Below, piece by piece: positions 35,852 to 43,389 of a stretch of 64,000 bases of DNA. The translations under genes and the position numbers were made by a program. The stretch lies in assembly GCF_020621385.1 (NCBI RefSeq), contig NZ_JAESVA010000010.1, positions 104,625 to 168,624 on the forward strand, written 5' to 3'. The notes under the pieces are model-generated. The model was not told where the DNA came from, did no database searches, and saw only the letters and a program-made list of their open reading frames with translations. Position 1 is the first letter of the stretch. Each line of letters begins with the position of its first letter. This DNA is from Acidisoma cellulosilyticum. Lineage in GTDB: Bacteria; Pseudomonadota; Alphaproteobacteria; Acetobacterales; Acetobacteraceae.

Positions 35852-36376
35852 ATGACTAGGGCATTGCTGCATCTGCTTTTTGTTGGAGGAGTTGGACTAA
35901 ACCCTATGGCCAGACAACCAAAAGAAAATGCTCCACCGGACGAAGAACTTGACGAAATCATCCGCAACATTGCGGACCGACTTGCGGCCGCCCGTAAGGA
36001 CCGTGGCCTGACGCAAGCGGCTCTTGGAGCAATGGCGGACATGACTCAACAGCAGGTATTCGGATTAGAGCAAGGCACTTCGAACGTCACAATACGTACG
36101 CTTGCCCGCGTCGCGAAGGTCCTGGATGTAGATCTTAATACGCTATTTAGCAAAATTGGAGCCAGTTCCAGCACCAGACTTGTAGAGGCGTTGGAATCAT
36201 TTCGCACTTTACTTGAGGAACGCGCTGAGCAAGAGCGGGCTTTCCGCCGAGAGATAGGGGAACTGATAGACCGAGCAAGCGCGAATGCCATTCGCAGGGA
36301 GCCAGAGCAAAAAGAGGGCGGCGATGGCTGCCCGTCTGAAGCAGGGGCCTGCTCAGGGGCGATTAAAAAACAGTAG
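35852..36376 (+). CDS. XRE-family transcriptional regulator
   Basis: 174 residues. The helix-turn-helix (residues 35-100: IRNIADRLAAARKDRGLTQA, ALGAMADMTQQQVFGLEQGT, IRTLARVAKVLDVDLNTLF) is a Cro/C1-type DNA-binding domain. It is followed by a helical segment with LEERAEQERAFRREIGELID, probably for dimerisation. ATG 35852 has GAGGAG at 4-base spacing; ATG 35906 would give a shorter version. The gene is divergent from the transfer block and next to a second regulator gene, so control of the transfer genes is likely. Confidence 0.88.
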   Translation: MTRALLHLLFVGGVGLNPMARQPKENAPPDEELDEIIRNIADRLAAARKDRGLTQAALGAMADMTQQQVFGLEQGTSNVTIRTLARVAKVLDVDLNTLFSKIGASSSTRLVEALESFRTLLEERAEQERAFRREIGELIDRASANAIRREPEQKEGGDGCPSEAGACSGAIKKQ

Positions 36377-36424
36377 GAGATTTGTTTTTAGCTTGAAAAA
36401 CATAAAATAGGGTTTTAAGTCTTC

Positions 36425-36445
36425 CCTCCAGTCCCTGACTGGAGG
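36425..36445 (+). promoter_or_regulatory. Hairpin covering the Shine-Dalgarno sequence of the GcrA-like gene
   Basis: CCTCCAGT (36425-36432) and ACTGGAGG (36438-36445) form an 8-bp stem with a 5-base loop. The GGAGG of the right arm is the ribosome binding site of the GTG start at 36451, so folding would block translation. No CCGTTCGCA precedes it. TTGAAAAACATAAAATAGGG upstream is a possible promoter. Confidence 0.7.
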
Positions 36446-36450
36446 TTAAT

Positions 36451-37644
36451 GTGGCGTTAACGGGCGTCCGGAAAGTTGAGGAAACCAGGGTGGCGCCTCC
36501 GGCGCTGCCCGATTTCCATCAGCCTCCGCCCGCCACCCAGCACTACCCTCTCTTCGACCGATTGCTGGCCTGTATGGTCAGTGCGGGCCAAGGCATCCAG
36601 GCGCTATGCCTATTTCTGAGCTTGAGTCGGGCCGTCCTTGACGAGCACATCATCCGGCTGGGCATCGCCACACCACATGACCGTCCAATGCGCGGAGGCG
36701 GGGCGAAAGCGTGGTCTCTAAGAGACACGCTACGTCTGATTGTCTGGCGGCTCGCGGCCGTTCATCCCGATGTAATCGGTCAGAGGCTGGATACACCACG
36801 TTCAGCAAACGCCGTGCGCGCGAAGGCCCGCCGCCTTGGCATTCCCTGTCCTGACCGCAAAGCACTGCATAAGCCCCAACCAGACAGCTTACGTGATCCT
36901 GGGGTGGTGGATTTCATGGCCTCGATCATGCTCGCGGGCATCGAGCCGGGGCAGACGGCCGATGAGGCGCTGAAGCGTCTGCGTGAGAGCGTTGTGGTGA
37001 GCGCGGCCGAGGTGGTTTCACTTCCCGTCAAAGAGGGACGGCCGGCTAGGAAGCGCAACAAAGCGGCGGGACAGCGTGAATTCCCATTTTTCGGGATTGT
37101 TCCTGACCAGGCCGACCAAAAGGTCGCACAACCCGAAGTCCTCGAAATCCCTTCGACAGAAAATCAGGTCGATTTTAAGGAAAATTTGACCTGGTTTGCG
37201 GGCCTCAAGGGGCGAACAAAAGCTCAAACGAACCGCGTGGCGGTTTGGGTCGCCTTCATGCTCATGGCGGGCGGTCTCCATTATAAAGAGGCCGCGAAGA
37301 AACTCGGCGTCACACCCGCAGCGTTCCGGACGTTCAAGACCAACGTCGCCATTCCGAGTGACTCTGACCGTCGGAAGATGGGCGGCGTCTTCGACCTCGA
37401 CGCCGCTGAAGCCACGCTCAAGCGCTCAGGTTATGAATTGAAGCGTTGTCTCAAGAGCGATAATTGGTTTTGGGCGAAGAAATCCGAAAAGGGTGTGCGA
37501 CTTTCGCCACCGTTTCGCAGAGGTGAAAAAATAATCGGCGAGCGTGGTAACAAGTTCACCATAGTTACGCGCGCGATGCTTGATGCGGAAAATCGCATAA
37601 GACATGTGCCGTTCGCAGAAATGGCAGCCAAAGTGCCTGCATGA
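36451..37644 (+). CDS. GcrA-like DNA-binding protein with second helix-turn-helix
   Basis: 397 residues. Residues 85-140 (AWSLRDTLRLIVWRLAAVHP, DVIGQRLDTPRSANAVRAKA, RRLGIPCPDRK) resemble the GcrA-type DNA-binding domain of alphaproteobacterial cell-cycle regulators. Residues 265-310 (AFMLMAGGLHYKEAAKKLGV, TPAAFRTFKTNV) form a second putative helix-turn-helix. No GcrA C-terminal region follows. The GTG start has GGAGG inside a hairpin. It is immediately upstream of traM and could time transfer gene expression, but no target is known. Confidence 0.6.
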   Translation: MALTGVRKVEETRVAPPALPDFHQPPPATQHYPLFDRLLACMVSAGQGIQALCLFLSLSRAVLDEHIIRLGIATPHDRPMRGGGAKAWSLRDTLRLIVWRLAAVHPDVIGQRLDTPRSANAVRAKARRLGIPCPDRKALHKPQPDSLRDPGVVDFMASIMLAGIEPGQTADEALKRLRESVVVSAAEVVSLPVKEGRPARKRNKAAGQREFPFFGIVPDQADQKVAQPEVLEIPSTENQVDFKENLTWFAGLKGRTKAQTNRVAVWVAFMLMAGGLHYKEAAKKLGVTPAAFRTFKTNVAIPSDSDRRKMGGVFDLDAAEATLKRSGYELKRCLKSDNWFWAKKSEKGVRLSPPFRRGEKIIGERGNKFTIVTRAMLDAENRIRHVPFAEMAAKVPA

Positions 37645-37665
37645 TGCAAACATGTAGGCACTATC
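37608..37665 (+). promoter_or_regulatory. Transfer-region leader element, copy 7 (before traM)
   Basis: GCCGTTCGCAGA begins at 37608 inside the end of the GcrA-like gene, 57 bases before ATG 37666. AGTGCCTGCATG (37632-37643) and CATGTAGGCACT (37651-37662) form a 12-bp stem with one G-U pair. The hairpin contains the upstream stop codon and ends 3 bases from the start codon. Confidence 0.75.
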
Positions 37666-38295
37666 ATGAGAAATTCCTCTAGCACAATTTCGCGACGGCT
37701 TTCCGATCCGGATTTCCAGGGGCTCCTCGTCAACCGTTGCCTCGGTCTGACGATCGCGATGGCCGCGCTGCTAGGGGTCTCGATCGCGCATGACGCCTGG
37801 CAGTGGACCCATCCGGTTCAACCGCGATATTTCTTTACGGATGGCAAGAATACGCCACGTCCTGTCGTAGCACTCGACAGTCCCATCGTGGATGATACAC
37901 AACTTTTGCAATGGACTGTGGGAGCGGTTCTCGCTCCTTATAACATCGACTACTACAATTACCCTGCTGAGCTGAACACGGCGAGCCGCAAGTTCACGCT
38001 CCACGGGTGGAATACTTTCGCGCAGTCTTTCATCGGCGAGGGCAATTTCGATGAGCTGAAGCGGGCAAGGCTTTTGTGTCACGCGCAGTCCGAAAGGGCC
38101 GCTTTGATCCACCAGACGAGCTACCAGCAGGGTGCGCTCGCCTATGAGATCCAGGTTCCTGTCGTCCAGACCTGTGAAAACGTCAACCAGGCCAGCACGA
38201 ACAGAATGATGATTACCGCGCTCGTCGTTCGCACAAATGCCGACGATCATCCAGACGGGCTGGCGATCGATCAACTCGTGGCAAGCCCGGAGTAG
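37666..38295 (+). CDS. traM: DotI/IcmL/TraM-family inner-membrane protein
   Basis: 209 residues. A short cytoplasmic N-terminus with VNRCLGLTIAMAALLGVSIA as a single membrane helix is followed by a periplasmic domain with the IcmL pattern: YFFTDGKNTPRPVVALDSPI, LLQWTVGAVLAPYNIDYYNY, LHGWNTFAQSFIGEGNFDEL, RALVIHQTSY-like segments and YEIQVPVVQTCENV. DotI and its relatives form an inner-membrane hub linking the cytoplasmic ATPases to the core complex. The order traM-traN-traO matches R64. Confidence 0.92.
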   Translation: MRNSSSTISRRLSDPDFQGLLVNRCLGLTIAMAALLGVSIAHDAWQWTHPVQPRYFFTDGKNTPRPVVALDSPIVDDTQLLQWTVGAVLAPYNIDYYNYPAELNTASRKFTLHGWNTFAQSFIGEGNFDELKRARLLCHAQSERAALIHQTSYQQGALAYEIQVPVVQTCENVNQASTNRMMITALVVRTNADDHPDGLAIDQLVASPE

Positions 38296-38300
38296 CCGTC

Positions 38301-39299
38301 ATGGAGGGCAAACGGATGAGCCACGGGTTCATGAAACGAACACGAGACTGGGCGGCAAGCCTGTCGGTTCTGGCGCTGATGGCAGCGTCACCGGCATTCG
38401 CGCAATCAGATGGCACTGGCAATTCAGGGGTGCCGTCGCCGAATTCTGCGAACGGCAATGCCGCTGAGCAGCAGGCCGTTCAAAATGCGATCCCCCTCTC
38501 TCCGGAGGCAATCCAGGAACTGGCCAAGCGCTATAACGCGACCAGGCAAGCCGAGGAGCAGTCCGTCATTCCCATGGCGGCGCCGATGAGCCGGCAGATT
38601 AATGTCAGCTTCGCGCCCGGTGCGGCCGTGAGCATCATCCAGACGGTCAAGGGCTACCCCACCGCCGTCTCCTTCTTCGATGCCACTGGCCAGCCCTGGC
38701 CGATCCAATGGGATACGAACTCCGACCCGGCGGCGGTCTCTGGTGCGGCGAGTTGCAGCGCGCCCAACAGCCATGGTGGTCCGTCGGTGGTGGCGATCGG
38801 CTTCTTCGTCTGCACGCCCACCAAGGGCAGCAATGTCCTGGAGATCACGCCGATATCCCTCGCTCCGCGAGGCGGTCTTGTGGTGTCCCTGCAGAACTCG
38901 CCCAAACCCCTCACCTTCCTCATGATGGCGGGGGGCGGTCGGTATGATGCAGACCTTTCCGTCCATGTCGGCGATCGAGGCCCGAACGCACAGGTTTCGA
39001 TCATGACACAGCCGGACGCGCCGGATACGGGGGCGCCATACTTGACCGGGATGCTCGAAGGCGTGCCGCCGGCGGACGCAACCCCGCTCTCCGTCGAGGG
39101 CGTCTCGCCAGACGAGCTGACGGCCTGGCGCCTGGGAGGCAATGTCTACATCCGCACGCCGGACACGCTGCTTTCGCCCGAGTGGACGGCATCGGAGGCC
39201 GAAGCCGGTACGACGGTTTACGCGGTCCCCAATACGCCGGTCGTGCTGCTCTCCGTCAACGGCCGGACGGTGTCGGCCCAACTGAAGGATTCCCAGTGA
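38301..39299 (+). CDS. traN: DotH/IcmK/TraN-family core complex protein
   Basis: 332 residues. A signal peptide (WAASLSVLALMAASPAFAQS) leads to a mature part with SRQINVSFAPGAAVSIIQTV, KGYPTAVSFFDATGQPWPIQ and VALEITPISLAPRGG-like strands, the DotH/TraN domain. DotH is the outer-membrane-associated ring subunit with DotC, DotD and DotG. Both ATG 38301 and ATG 38316 have good Shine-Dalgarno sequences (GGAG and GGAGG); the longer one is given. A copy of TGCGAACGG lies inside at 38447-38455, opposite to the gene. It overlaps traO by one base. Confidence 0.9.
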   Translation: MEGKRMSHGFMKRTRDWAASLSVLALMAASPAFAQSDGTGNSGVPSPNSANGNAAEQQAVQNAIPLSPEAIQELAKRYNATRQAEEQSVIPMAAPMSRQINVSFAPGAAVSIIQTVKGYPTAVSFFDATGQPWPIQWDTNSDPAAVSGAASCSAPNSHGGPSVVAIGFFVCTPTKGSNVLEITPISLAPRGGLVVSLQNSPKPLTFLMMAGGGRYDADLSVHVGDRGPNAQVSIMTQPDAPDTGAPYLTGMLEGVPPADATPLSVEGVSPDELTAWRLGGNVYIRTPDTLLSPEWTASEAEAGTTVYAVPNTPVVLLSVNGRTVSAQLKDSQ

Positions 39300-40576
39300 T
39301 GTCGGACACTGCCCCCTGGTGGAAACCGAGCCTTAAGAGCGGAACGCTTCTCACGAGTGCCGGACAGGCAGGCCCGCGCCGCTTGTTGATCATCGGCGTC
39401 AGCGGGCTCGTCCTGGTAACGATGGCGGTCATCGTCATCAGCAGCGGCCATCATGTGCAACCGTTTTCCCAGGACGCGCATATGAAGCCGGTTGACCCCC
39501 TTCCAGGGGGGCTGCACACCACGCCCGAGCAAGATCAATTGGCCCTCCAGGCAGAAACGGCGGGCGCGAGCACGGCCCTCGCCAAGGGCAACTCCTATAC
39601 GCCGCCCATCGCCCCGAGTGCTTCGGTTATCGTGGCTCCGACCGTGCAGGCGACGCAGCCATCTGCGGTGGCGTCGTTGCCGGCCCCGCACTTCGTGCCG
39701 CCACCCCCGCCGCAGGTCATCCCGGTGGAGGAGCCCGCCTTCCCGCCGCAGACGATCGCCGCCCCGCAAGCGGCGCCCCAGCCGATCCAGGCGACGCCCG
39801 TGGCTGTCACAGGTGCCAACCCGCAGGCCGTCGCGGCCTACAATCAGCAGATCGCCGATCTCTTTAGCCAATGGGGTGGCCGCCCGCCGGAAACGGATGT
39901 CGTCATGCCGCCGAGCGCGACACAGACGGCGAGCCAGCCGGTTGGGACAGGGCATGCCGGGCAGGCAGCGGATCCGCCCGGTAAAACAACCGGCAGCGCT
40001 TCGAGCGGCGCCGCCTCCGGGACAGTGCTCGTTCCGGCTGGCCGTGGCATCTACGCCCATCCGATCCTCGCGCTGAATTCCGATGAAACGAGCCCCGTGG
40101 TGATGCAGGCCGATAGCGGCCCGATCGCCGGGGACCGCATGGTCGGATCCTTCGAGCGTCAGGATGATCGCCTGATCATCCACATCAGCAGCATCGTTCA
40201 TCAAGGCCAGGTGATTAGCTGCGATGGCGTGGTGATCGCGCCGGACACTATGGAAGCCTCGGTCGCCACGGGCGTGGACGAGCATTATCTCTCCCGCGTT
40301 ATTCTTCCGGCGGCTGCGGCCTTCATCCAGGGGCTCGGGCAGGCGATTGCCACCACGTCGAATTCGGTGTCGGTGCTGAGCCCGTTGGGTGGTGCAACCA
40401 CGGCGACCAACCTGAATTTCCGTCAGCAGCTTGGTGTCGGCGCCGGCACGGCCGGTGCGCAGGTCGGCACCTTTCTGAACCAGGCCGCACCGAAAGGGCC
40501 GACCGTTACGCTCGATGCCAATGTCGGCGTCGGTGTGATGTTCCTGACGGACGTGAAGACGCAGGCAAACCAGTAA
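39299..40576 (+). CDS. traO: DotG/IcmE/TraO-family core protein (VirB10-like domain)
   Basis: 425 residues with a single membrane helix (LIIGVSGLVLVTMAVIVISS, near residues 30-50), a long Pro/Ala/Gln-rich periplasmic linker (residues 95-240), and a C-terminal VirB10-like barrel: VLVPAGRGIYAHPILALNSD, GPIAGDRMVGSFERQDDRLI and DEHYLSRVILPAAAAFIQGL. It spans the envelope and forms the central channel. This version lacks the pentapeptide repeats of Legionella DotG and is much shorter. A motif-bearing spacer with a terminator-like hairpin follows. Confidence 0.93.
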   Translation: MSDTAPWWKPSLKSGTLLTSAGQAGPRRLLIIGVSGLVLVTMAVIVISSGHHVQPFSQDAHMKPVDPLPGGLHTTPEQDQLALQAETAGASTALAKGNSYTPPIAPSASVIVAPTVQATQPSAVASLPAPHFVPPPPPQVIPVEEPAFPPQTIAAPQAAPQPIQATPVAVTGANPQAVAAYNQQIADLFSQWGGRPPETDVVMPPSATQTASQPVGTGHAGQAADPPGKTTGSASSGAASGTVLVPAGRGIYAHPILALNSDETSPVVMQADSGPIAGDRMVGSFERQDDRLIIHISSIVHQGQVISCDGVVIAPDTMEASVATGVDEHYLSRVILPAAAAFIQGLGQAIATTSNSVSVLSPLGGATTATNLNFRQQLGVGAGTAGAQVGTFLNQAAPKGPTVTLDANVGVGVMFLTDVKTQANQ

Positions 40577-40603
40577 AACCCGTTTACCGGTCAGGAAACT
40601 CTC

Positions 40604-40664
40604 TCCGTTCGCAAATCAAAGGGCGATGCTTCGGCATCGCCCTTTTTTGCAGGAGCAAACGGTC
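40604..40664 (+). promoter_or_regulatory. Transfer-region leader element, copy 8 (before traP, with attenuator-like hairpin)
   Basis: TCCGTTCGCAAAT begins at 40604, with CCGTTCGCA at 40605-40613, 60 bases before ATG 40665. Directly after it comes a full intrinsic terminator. The Shine-Dalgarno AGGA lies in the loop of a small hairpin TTTGC/GCAAA (40646-40659), which overlaps the end of the T-run. Confidence 0.75.
40618..40648 (+). terminator. Intrinsic terminator between traO and traP (possible attenuator)
   Basis: AAGGGCGATGC (40619-40629) and GCATCGCCCTT (40634-40644) form an 11-bp stem with the stable TTCG loop, followed by six T. It lies between the leader motif and the traP start, so read-through would have to be regulated, or the downstream genes have another promoter. 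Confidence 0.9.
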
Positions 40665-42149
40665 ATGGATACACATGTCGCGGACCCGACCTTAGAAGAT
40701 GTCCAGAGCTATCAGGCGCGTCTGCCGGGTGAGCCGGGGACCGATCGCCAGGAGAGCAGCGCTGAACCCCTTCGTGCTGGCGAGCGGACAGCGACCGCGA
40801 CCACCTCCTCCAAGAACCGTCGCAAGAGCGGCTTGTTGTCCGGCGTGGCGATCATCGCCGTGGTCGTCATCGCAAGCGGCGGCTTTCTGGTGTCGCCCTA
40901 CAACACCTTCGTCCCTTTCCCGCCCGCCTTGAAACTTCAGGTCGCTCAGCTTCTGCATGGCCATTTCGGCACCGGACAGCAGCGCGTCGCGTTGGCAACT
41001 CCTGCGCCCTCCCCGCCCCCGCTCGCCCATCCTGCGAGCCCGCCGGCCCACACTCCCCCGTCAGTGCTGCCCACGCCCCAGCAGACGGCGCAGTCCGATG
41101 TCTTGGCACCGTCAGCCGCATTGGCGGCCGTGAAAGCGCCAGCCGCGCCGGCGCCCGTGAAGCAGAGCCCCTACGTTCCGACCACACCGCAGGATGAAGT
41201 GGCCGAACTGGAGGGGCTTGCGGCCCCCAGCCCGGGGCAGGTGACGCCGGCGCCCACCTCCGCAGCCACGCCGGGGACCGCCGCTCAACCCAAGCTGCCG
41301 GCGACGGCCACGCAAACCCCGATCAAGCCGGTCCAGGTCGCGACCCAGGCGGAAGTTGTTCCGCCGGGCTATGTTCCCCATGAGCCCGGCGCGGCGCCGC
41401 AAAATGCTATCGTCACCCCGCACCCTGCGGTGCCTCAGACGGCGAAACCCGCTCCCACGTCTCACCCGGCGGTCGTGGTTCCGGTGACGGCGAATGCAGA
41501 GCCCACGCCCACAGCGCAACCTCAGTCGGCCGCGGCAATAGTAAAACCGCCGAGTGTTGCCACCCCGACCGCGGCGCTTGCGGCAGCAACGAAGCTCGAG
41601 GCCGCCCCAATGTCGCCATCCGATCAGATTCAGGTGCTCGAACTCGTGACGCAACTCGCGACACTCATCCGCGACGAACGTACGCAGATTTCCAACCTTC
41701 AGGCGGATGAGCAAAACGGGAACAAGGCGACGGCGGCGAAGCTGAGCGATTTCGAACGGCGTCTCGCTCTGGTCGAAGCCAACGCGGCGATGACCTCGGC
41801 TGCAAGCGTTCTCCCCTCGTCCCCGGCTGCCCCCACCGTTTCCCCGACGGTTGTGGCGCTGACCAGTGCGCGGGCGGCCTTGAAGGAGGCGAGCCAACCA
41901 GCGCCGGTTCACGCCCCTGCCCCCGCTGCGGCACCCGCACCGGCACCGCCGGCGACACCCGAGATCTATCGCGTCCAAGCGGCTTCTCCCGGTCTCGCCA
42001 TGCTTGCGGAGGTTGATCACAGCGGCGGCGACGGCGCGCAGATCGAGGTCCAGGTCGGCGACACGATCCCTGGCTATGGACACGTCATCTCGGTGACGCA
42101 GCGCGGCACGAACTGGGTCGTCAAAACCGATAACGGCCTCATTCAGTAG
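40665..42149 (+). CDS. traP: TraP-like bitopic protein with long Pro/Ala-rich linker
   Basis: 494 residues. A cytoplasmic N-terminus is followed by a membrane helix (GLLSGVAIIAVVVIASGGFL, residues 56-75), then about 300 residues of Pro/Ala/Thr/Gln-rich linker. A helical segment LRDERTQISNLQADEQNGNK-like lies before a folded end: SPGLAMLAEVDHSGGDGAQI, EVQVGDTIPGYGHVISVTQR and WVVKTDNGLIQ. This end and the position between traO and traQ match TraP of IncI plasmids, an inner-membrane protein of the transfer apparatus. Linker length is unusual. Start set by AGGAG. The gene at 42170 follows. Confidence 0.75.
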   Translation: MDTHVADPTLEDVQSYQARLPGEPGTDRQESSAEPLRAGERTATATTSSKNRRKSGLLSGVAIIAVVVIASGGFLVSPYNTFVPFPPALKLQVAQLLHGHFGTGQQRVALATPAPSPPPLAHPASPPAHTPPSVLPTPQQTAQSDVLAPSAALAAVKAPAAPAPVKQSPYVPTTPQDEVAELEGLAAPSPGQVTPAPTSAATPGTAAQPKLPATATQTPIKPVQVATQAEVVPPGYVPHEPGAAPQNAIVTPHPAVPQTAKPAPTSHPAVVVPVTANAEPTPTAQPQSAAAIVKPPSVATPTAALAAATKLEAAPMSPSDQIQVLELVTQLATLIRDERTQISNLQADEQNGNKATAAKLSDFERRLALVEANAAMTSAASVLPSSPAAPTVSPTVVALTSARAALKEASQPAPVHAPAPAAAPAPAPPATPEIYRVQAASPGLAMLAEVDHSGGDGAQIEVQVGDTIPGYGHVISVTQRGTNWVVKTDNGLIQ

Positions 42150-42169
42150 CTCCGAAAGGGAGGCCCGTC

Positions 42170-42721
42170 ATGCAAGGCCTGATTAATTTTGCTACTGCGA
42201 TTGCCGACAGCATCGCCGTGGCACTTCCCGCCTTCTGCTATCTCTCGGCATGCGGCTGTTTCATGTTCTTCGCCTGGTCGCTTTGGCGCTGGTCGGAGCC
42301 ACATTCCCGCTACCAGCATCACCGCATCGACAAGCCGTGGGTGCCGTTCATTTCGCTAATCTTGAGCGGGGTCTTTGCAAGCTTCCCGCATTTCCTGACC
42401 ATGGCGAATGTCAGCGCAGGCACCAATATGACAATCGGACTGACGAGCTACGCGGCGACCACGCCGCCGAACGGCTCGAACCTGATGGGCGCGACGCCGG
42501 ACGCGACAGTCGTCAATGTCGTGCAGATGTTTCAATACATCTTCGAAGCCTTTGGCGCGTTCTGCGTCTATTGGTCGATCCTGCGTTGGCGCAGCATCGT
42601 CAACGGCGCGGCCAATGGCTCGCTCAGCGCGTGCAGCGTGCAATTCGTTTTCGGCGTTCTCTGCATCAACATTCTGACCGTCGCGACTGGTATCGAATCC
42701 TTCTTCAATACAGGCGGTTAA
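42170..42721 (+). CDS. traQ: TraQ/IcmC-like inner-membrane protein
   Basis: 183 residues with four membrane segments: ALPAFCYLSACGCFMFFAWS, PFISLILSGVFASFPHFLTM, a short amphipathic stretch around MFQYIFEAFGAFCVYWSIL, and VQFVFGVLCINILTVATGI. A Shine-Dalgarno sequence GGGAGG precedes ATG 42170. The order after traP and before an IcmD-like gene fits TraQ, which is related to IcmC (DotE). The protein belongs to the inner-membrane part of the transfer channel. The leader motif begins 18 bases after its stop codon. Confidence 0.75.
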   Translation: MQGLINFATAIADSIAVALPAFCYLSACGCFMFFAWSLWRWSEPHSRYQHHRIDKPWVPFISLILSGVFASFPHFLTMANVSAGTNMTIGLTSYAATTPPNGSNLMGATPDATVVNVVQMFQYIFEAFGAFCVYWSILRWRSIVNGAANGSLSACSVQFVFGVLCINILTVATGIESFFNTGG

Positions 42722-42739
42722 AAAACCGAAAACTGTGCT

Positions 42740-42812
42740 GCCGTTCGCAGTCTCCTGGATCAGCCTGATGCGTGAGGGGCCTTTCCCTCATCAGTCAAAC
42801 AGGAGCGTTTTC
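42740..42812 (+). promoter_or_regulatory. Transfer-region leader element, copy 9 (before traR)
   Basis: GCCGTTCGCAGT begins at 42740, with CCGTTCGCA at 42741-42749, 72 bases before GTG 42813. CTCCTG (42752-42757) is complementary to CAGGAG (42800-42805), the Shine-Dalgarno sequence. An inner stem TGAGGG/CCCTCA (42773-42778, 42785-42790) makes a two-level structure. Confidence 0.8.
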
Positions 42813-43319
42813 GTGAAACTCATCCACACACATGCACGGGAGGCCACGTTCAAGCGTGGTGGGGCCGTGCTCAATACCAAACCGGCCAGCTTTTCCCTCA
42901 AGCTCGGCCTCGGCGAGCTGGGTCGGAAGATCATGCCCGCGTTTCTGCTCGCCAGCGGCAGTCTGCTCGCCTTCGCCGGTCACGCCATGGCGCAGGCGAC
43001 CTCGCCCACCGGTGGTCTCGGCGCGCAGGTCAACACGATGTCGAGCGAGGCGATCAACTCGGGCGGCGAAGCCTTCGGGATGGGCTGCTATCTGGCCGCA
43101 GCCCTCTGCTTCGGCTTCGGCGTCTGGGCGCTCTGGCAGAGCCGCCAGCCGCAGAACCGTGAGAGCGGCCATATCGGTCGCGGCATCGCGGGCCTGGTCC
43201 TCTGCGGTCTGTTCGCCACGGCCGGCGTCTGGATCGGCAAGGCCTCGATCTCGGCCTCCGGTGGCGCTGCCACCGTCAATACCACGCCGCAGATGGTCCA
43301 GTTCGGCCAGGGCGGCTGA
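42813..43319 (+). CDS. traR: TraR/IcmD (DotP)-like membrane protein
   Basis: 168 residues. A basic N-terminus carries a first hydrophobic segment (IMPAFLLASGSLLAFAGHAM, cleavable or anchor). Two more helices follow: GCYLAAALCFGFGVWALWQS and IAGLVLCGLFATAGVWIGKA. IcmD/DotP and TraR share this size and layout and sit next to IcmC/TraQ. GTG 42813 has AGGAG at 7-base spacing. It is preceded by a leader element, so its translation may be separately controlled. A long hairpin follows the gene. Confidence 0.78.
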   Translation: MKLIHTHAREATFKRGGAVLNTKPASFSLKLGLGELGRKIMPAFLLASGSLLAFAGHAMAQATSPTGGLGAQVNTMSSEAINSGGEAFGMGCYLAAALCFGFGVWALWQSRQPQNRESGHIGRGIAGLVLCGLFATAGVWIGKASISASGGAATVNTTPQMVQFGQGG

Positions 43320-43325
43320 AACGGC

Positions 43326-43366
43326 ACCGGCCTGCTCGCGCGGACGCTCTGCGTTAGCAGGCCGGT
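43326..43366 (+). promoter_or_regulatory. Long hairpin between traR and the next gene
   Basis: ACCGGCCTGCT (43326-43336) and AGCAGGCCGGT (43356-43366) form an 11-bp stem with a 19-base loop that may fold further. There is no T-run. It lies 24 bases before ATG 43390 and could limit read-through or translation; the leader 9-mer is absent. Confidence 0.6.
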
Positions 43367-43389
43367 TCTACTTCACGGAGGTCAATACG

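Noticed and set aside
38225..38233. TCGTTCGCA before traN and GCGTTCGCA at 43672 as extra leader copies
   Set aside because: One base differs and both are fully inside coding sequence without the following hairpin; they could be decayed copies, but I do not count them.
41000..41950. Proline/alanine repeats in traP as a tandem repeat array
   Set aside because: The stretch is compositionally biased but has no regular period at DNA level.
39218..42083. Minus-strand frames opposite traO and traP
   Set aside because: They are His/Arg-rich mirror images of the Pro/Ala-rich linkers, with no start signals.
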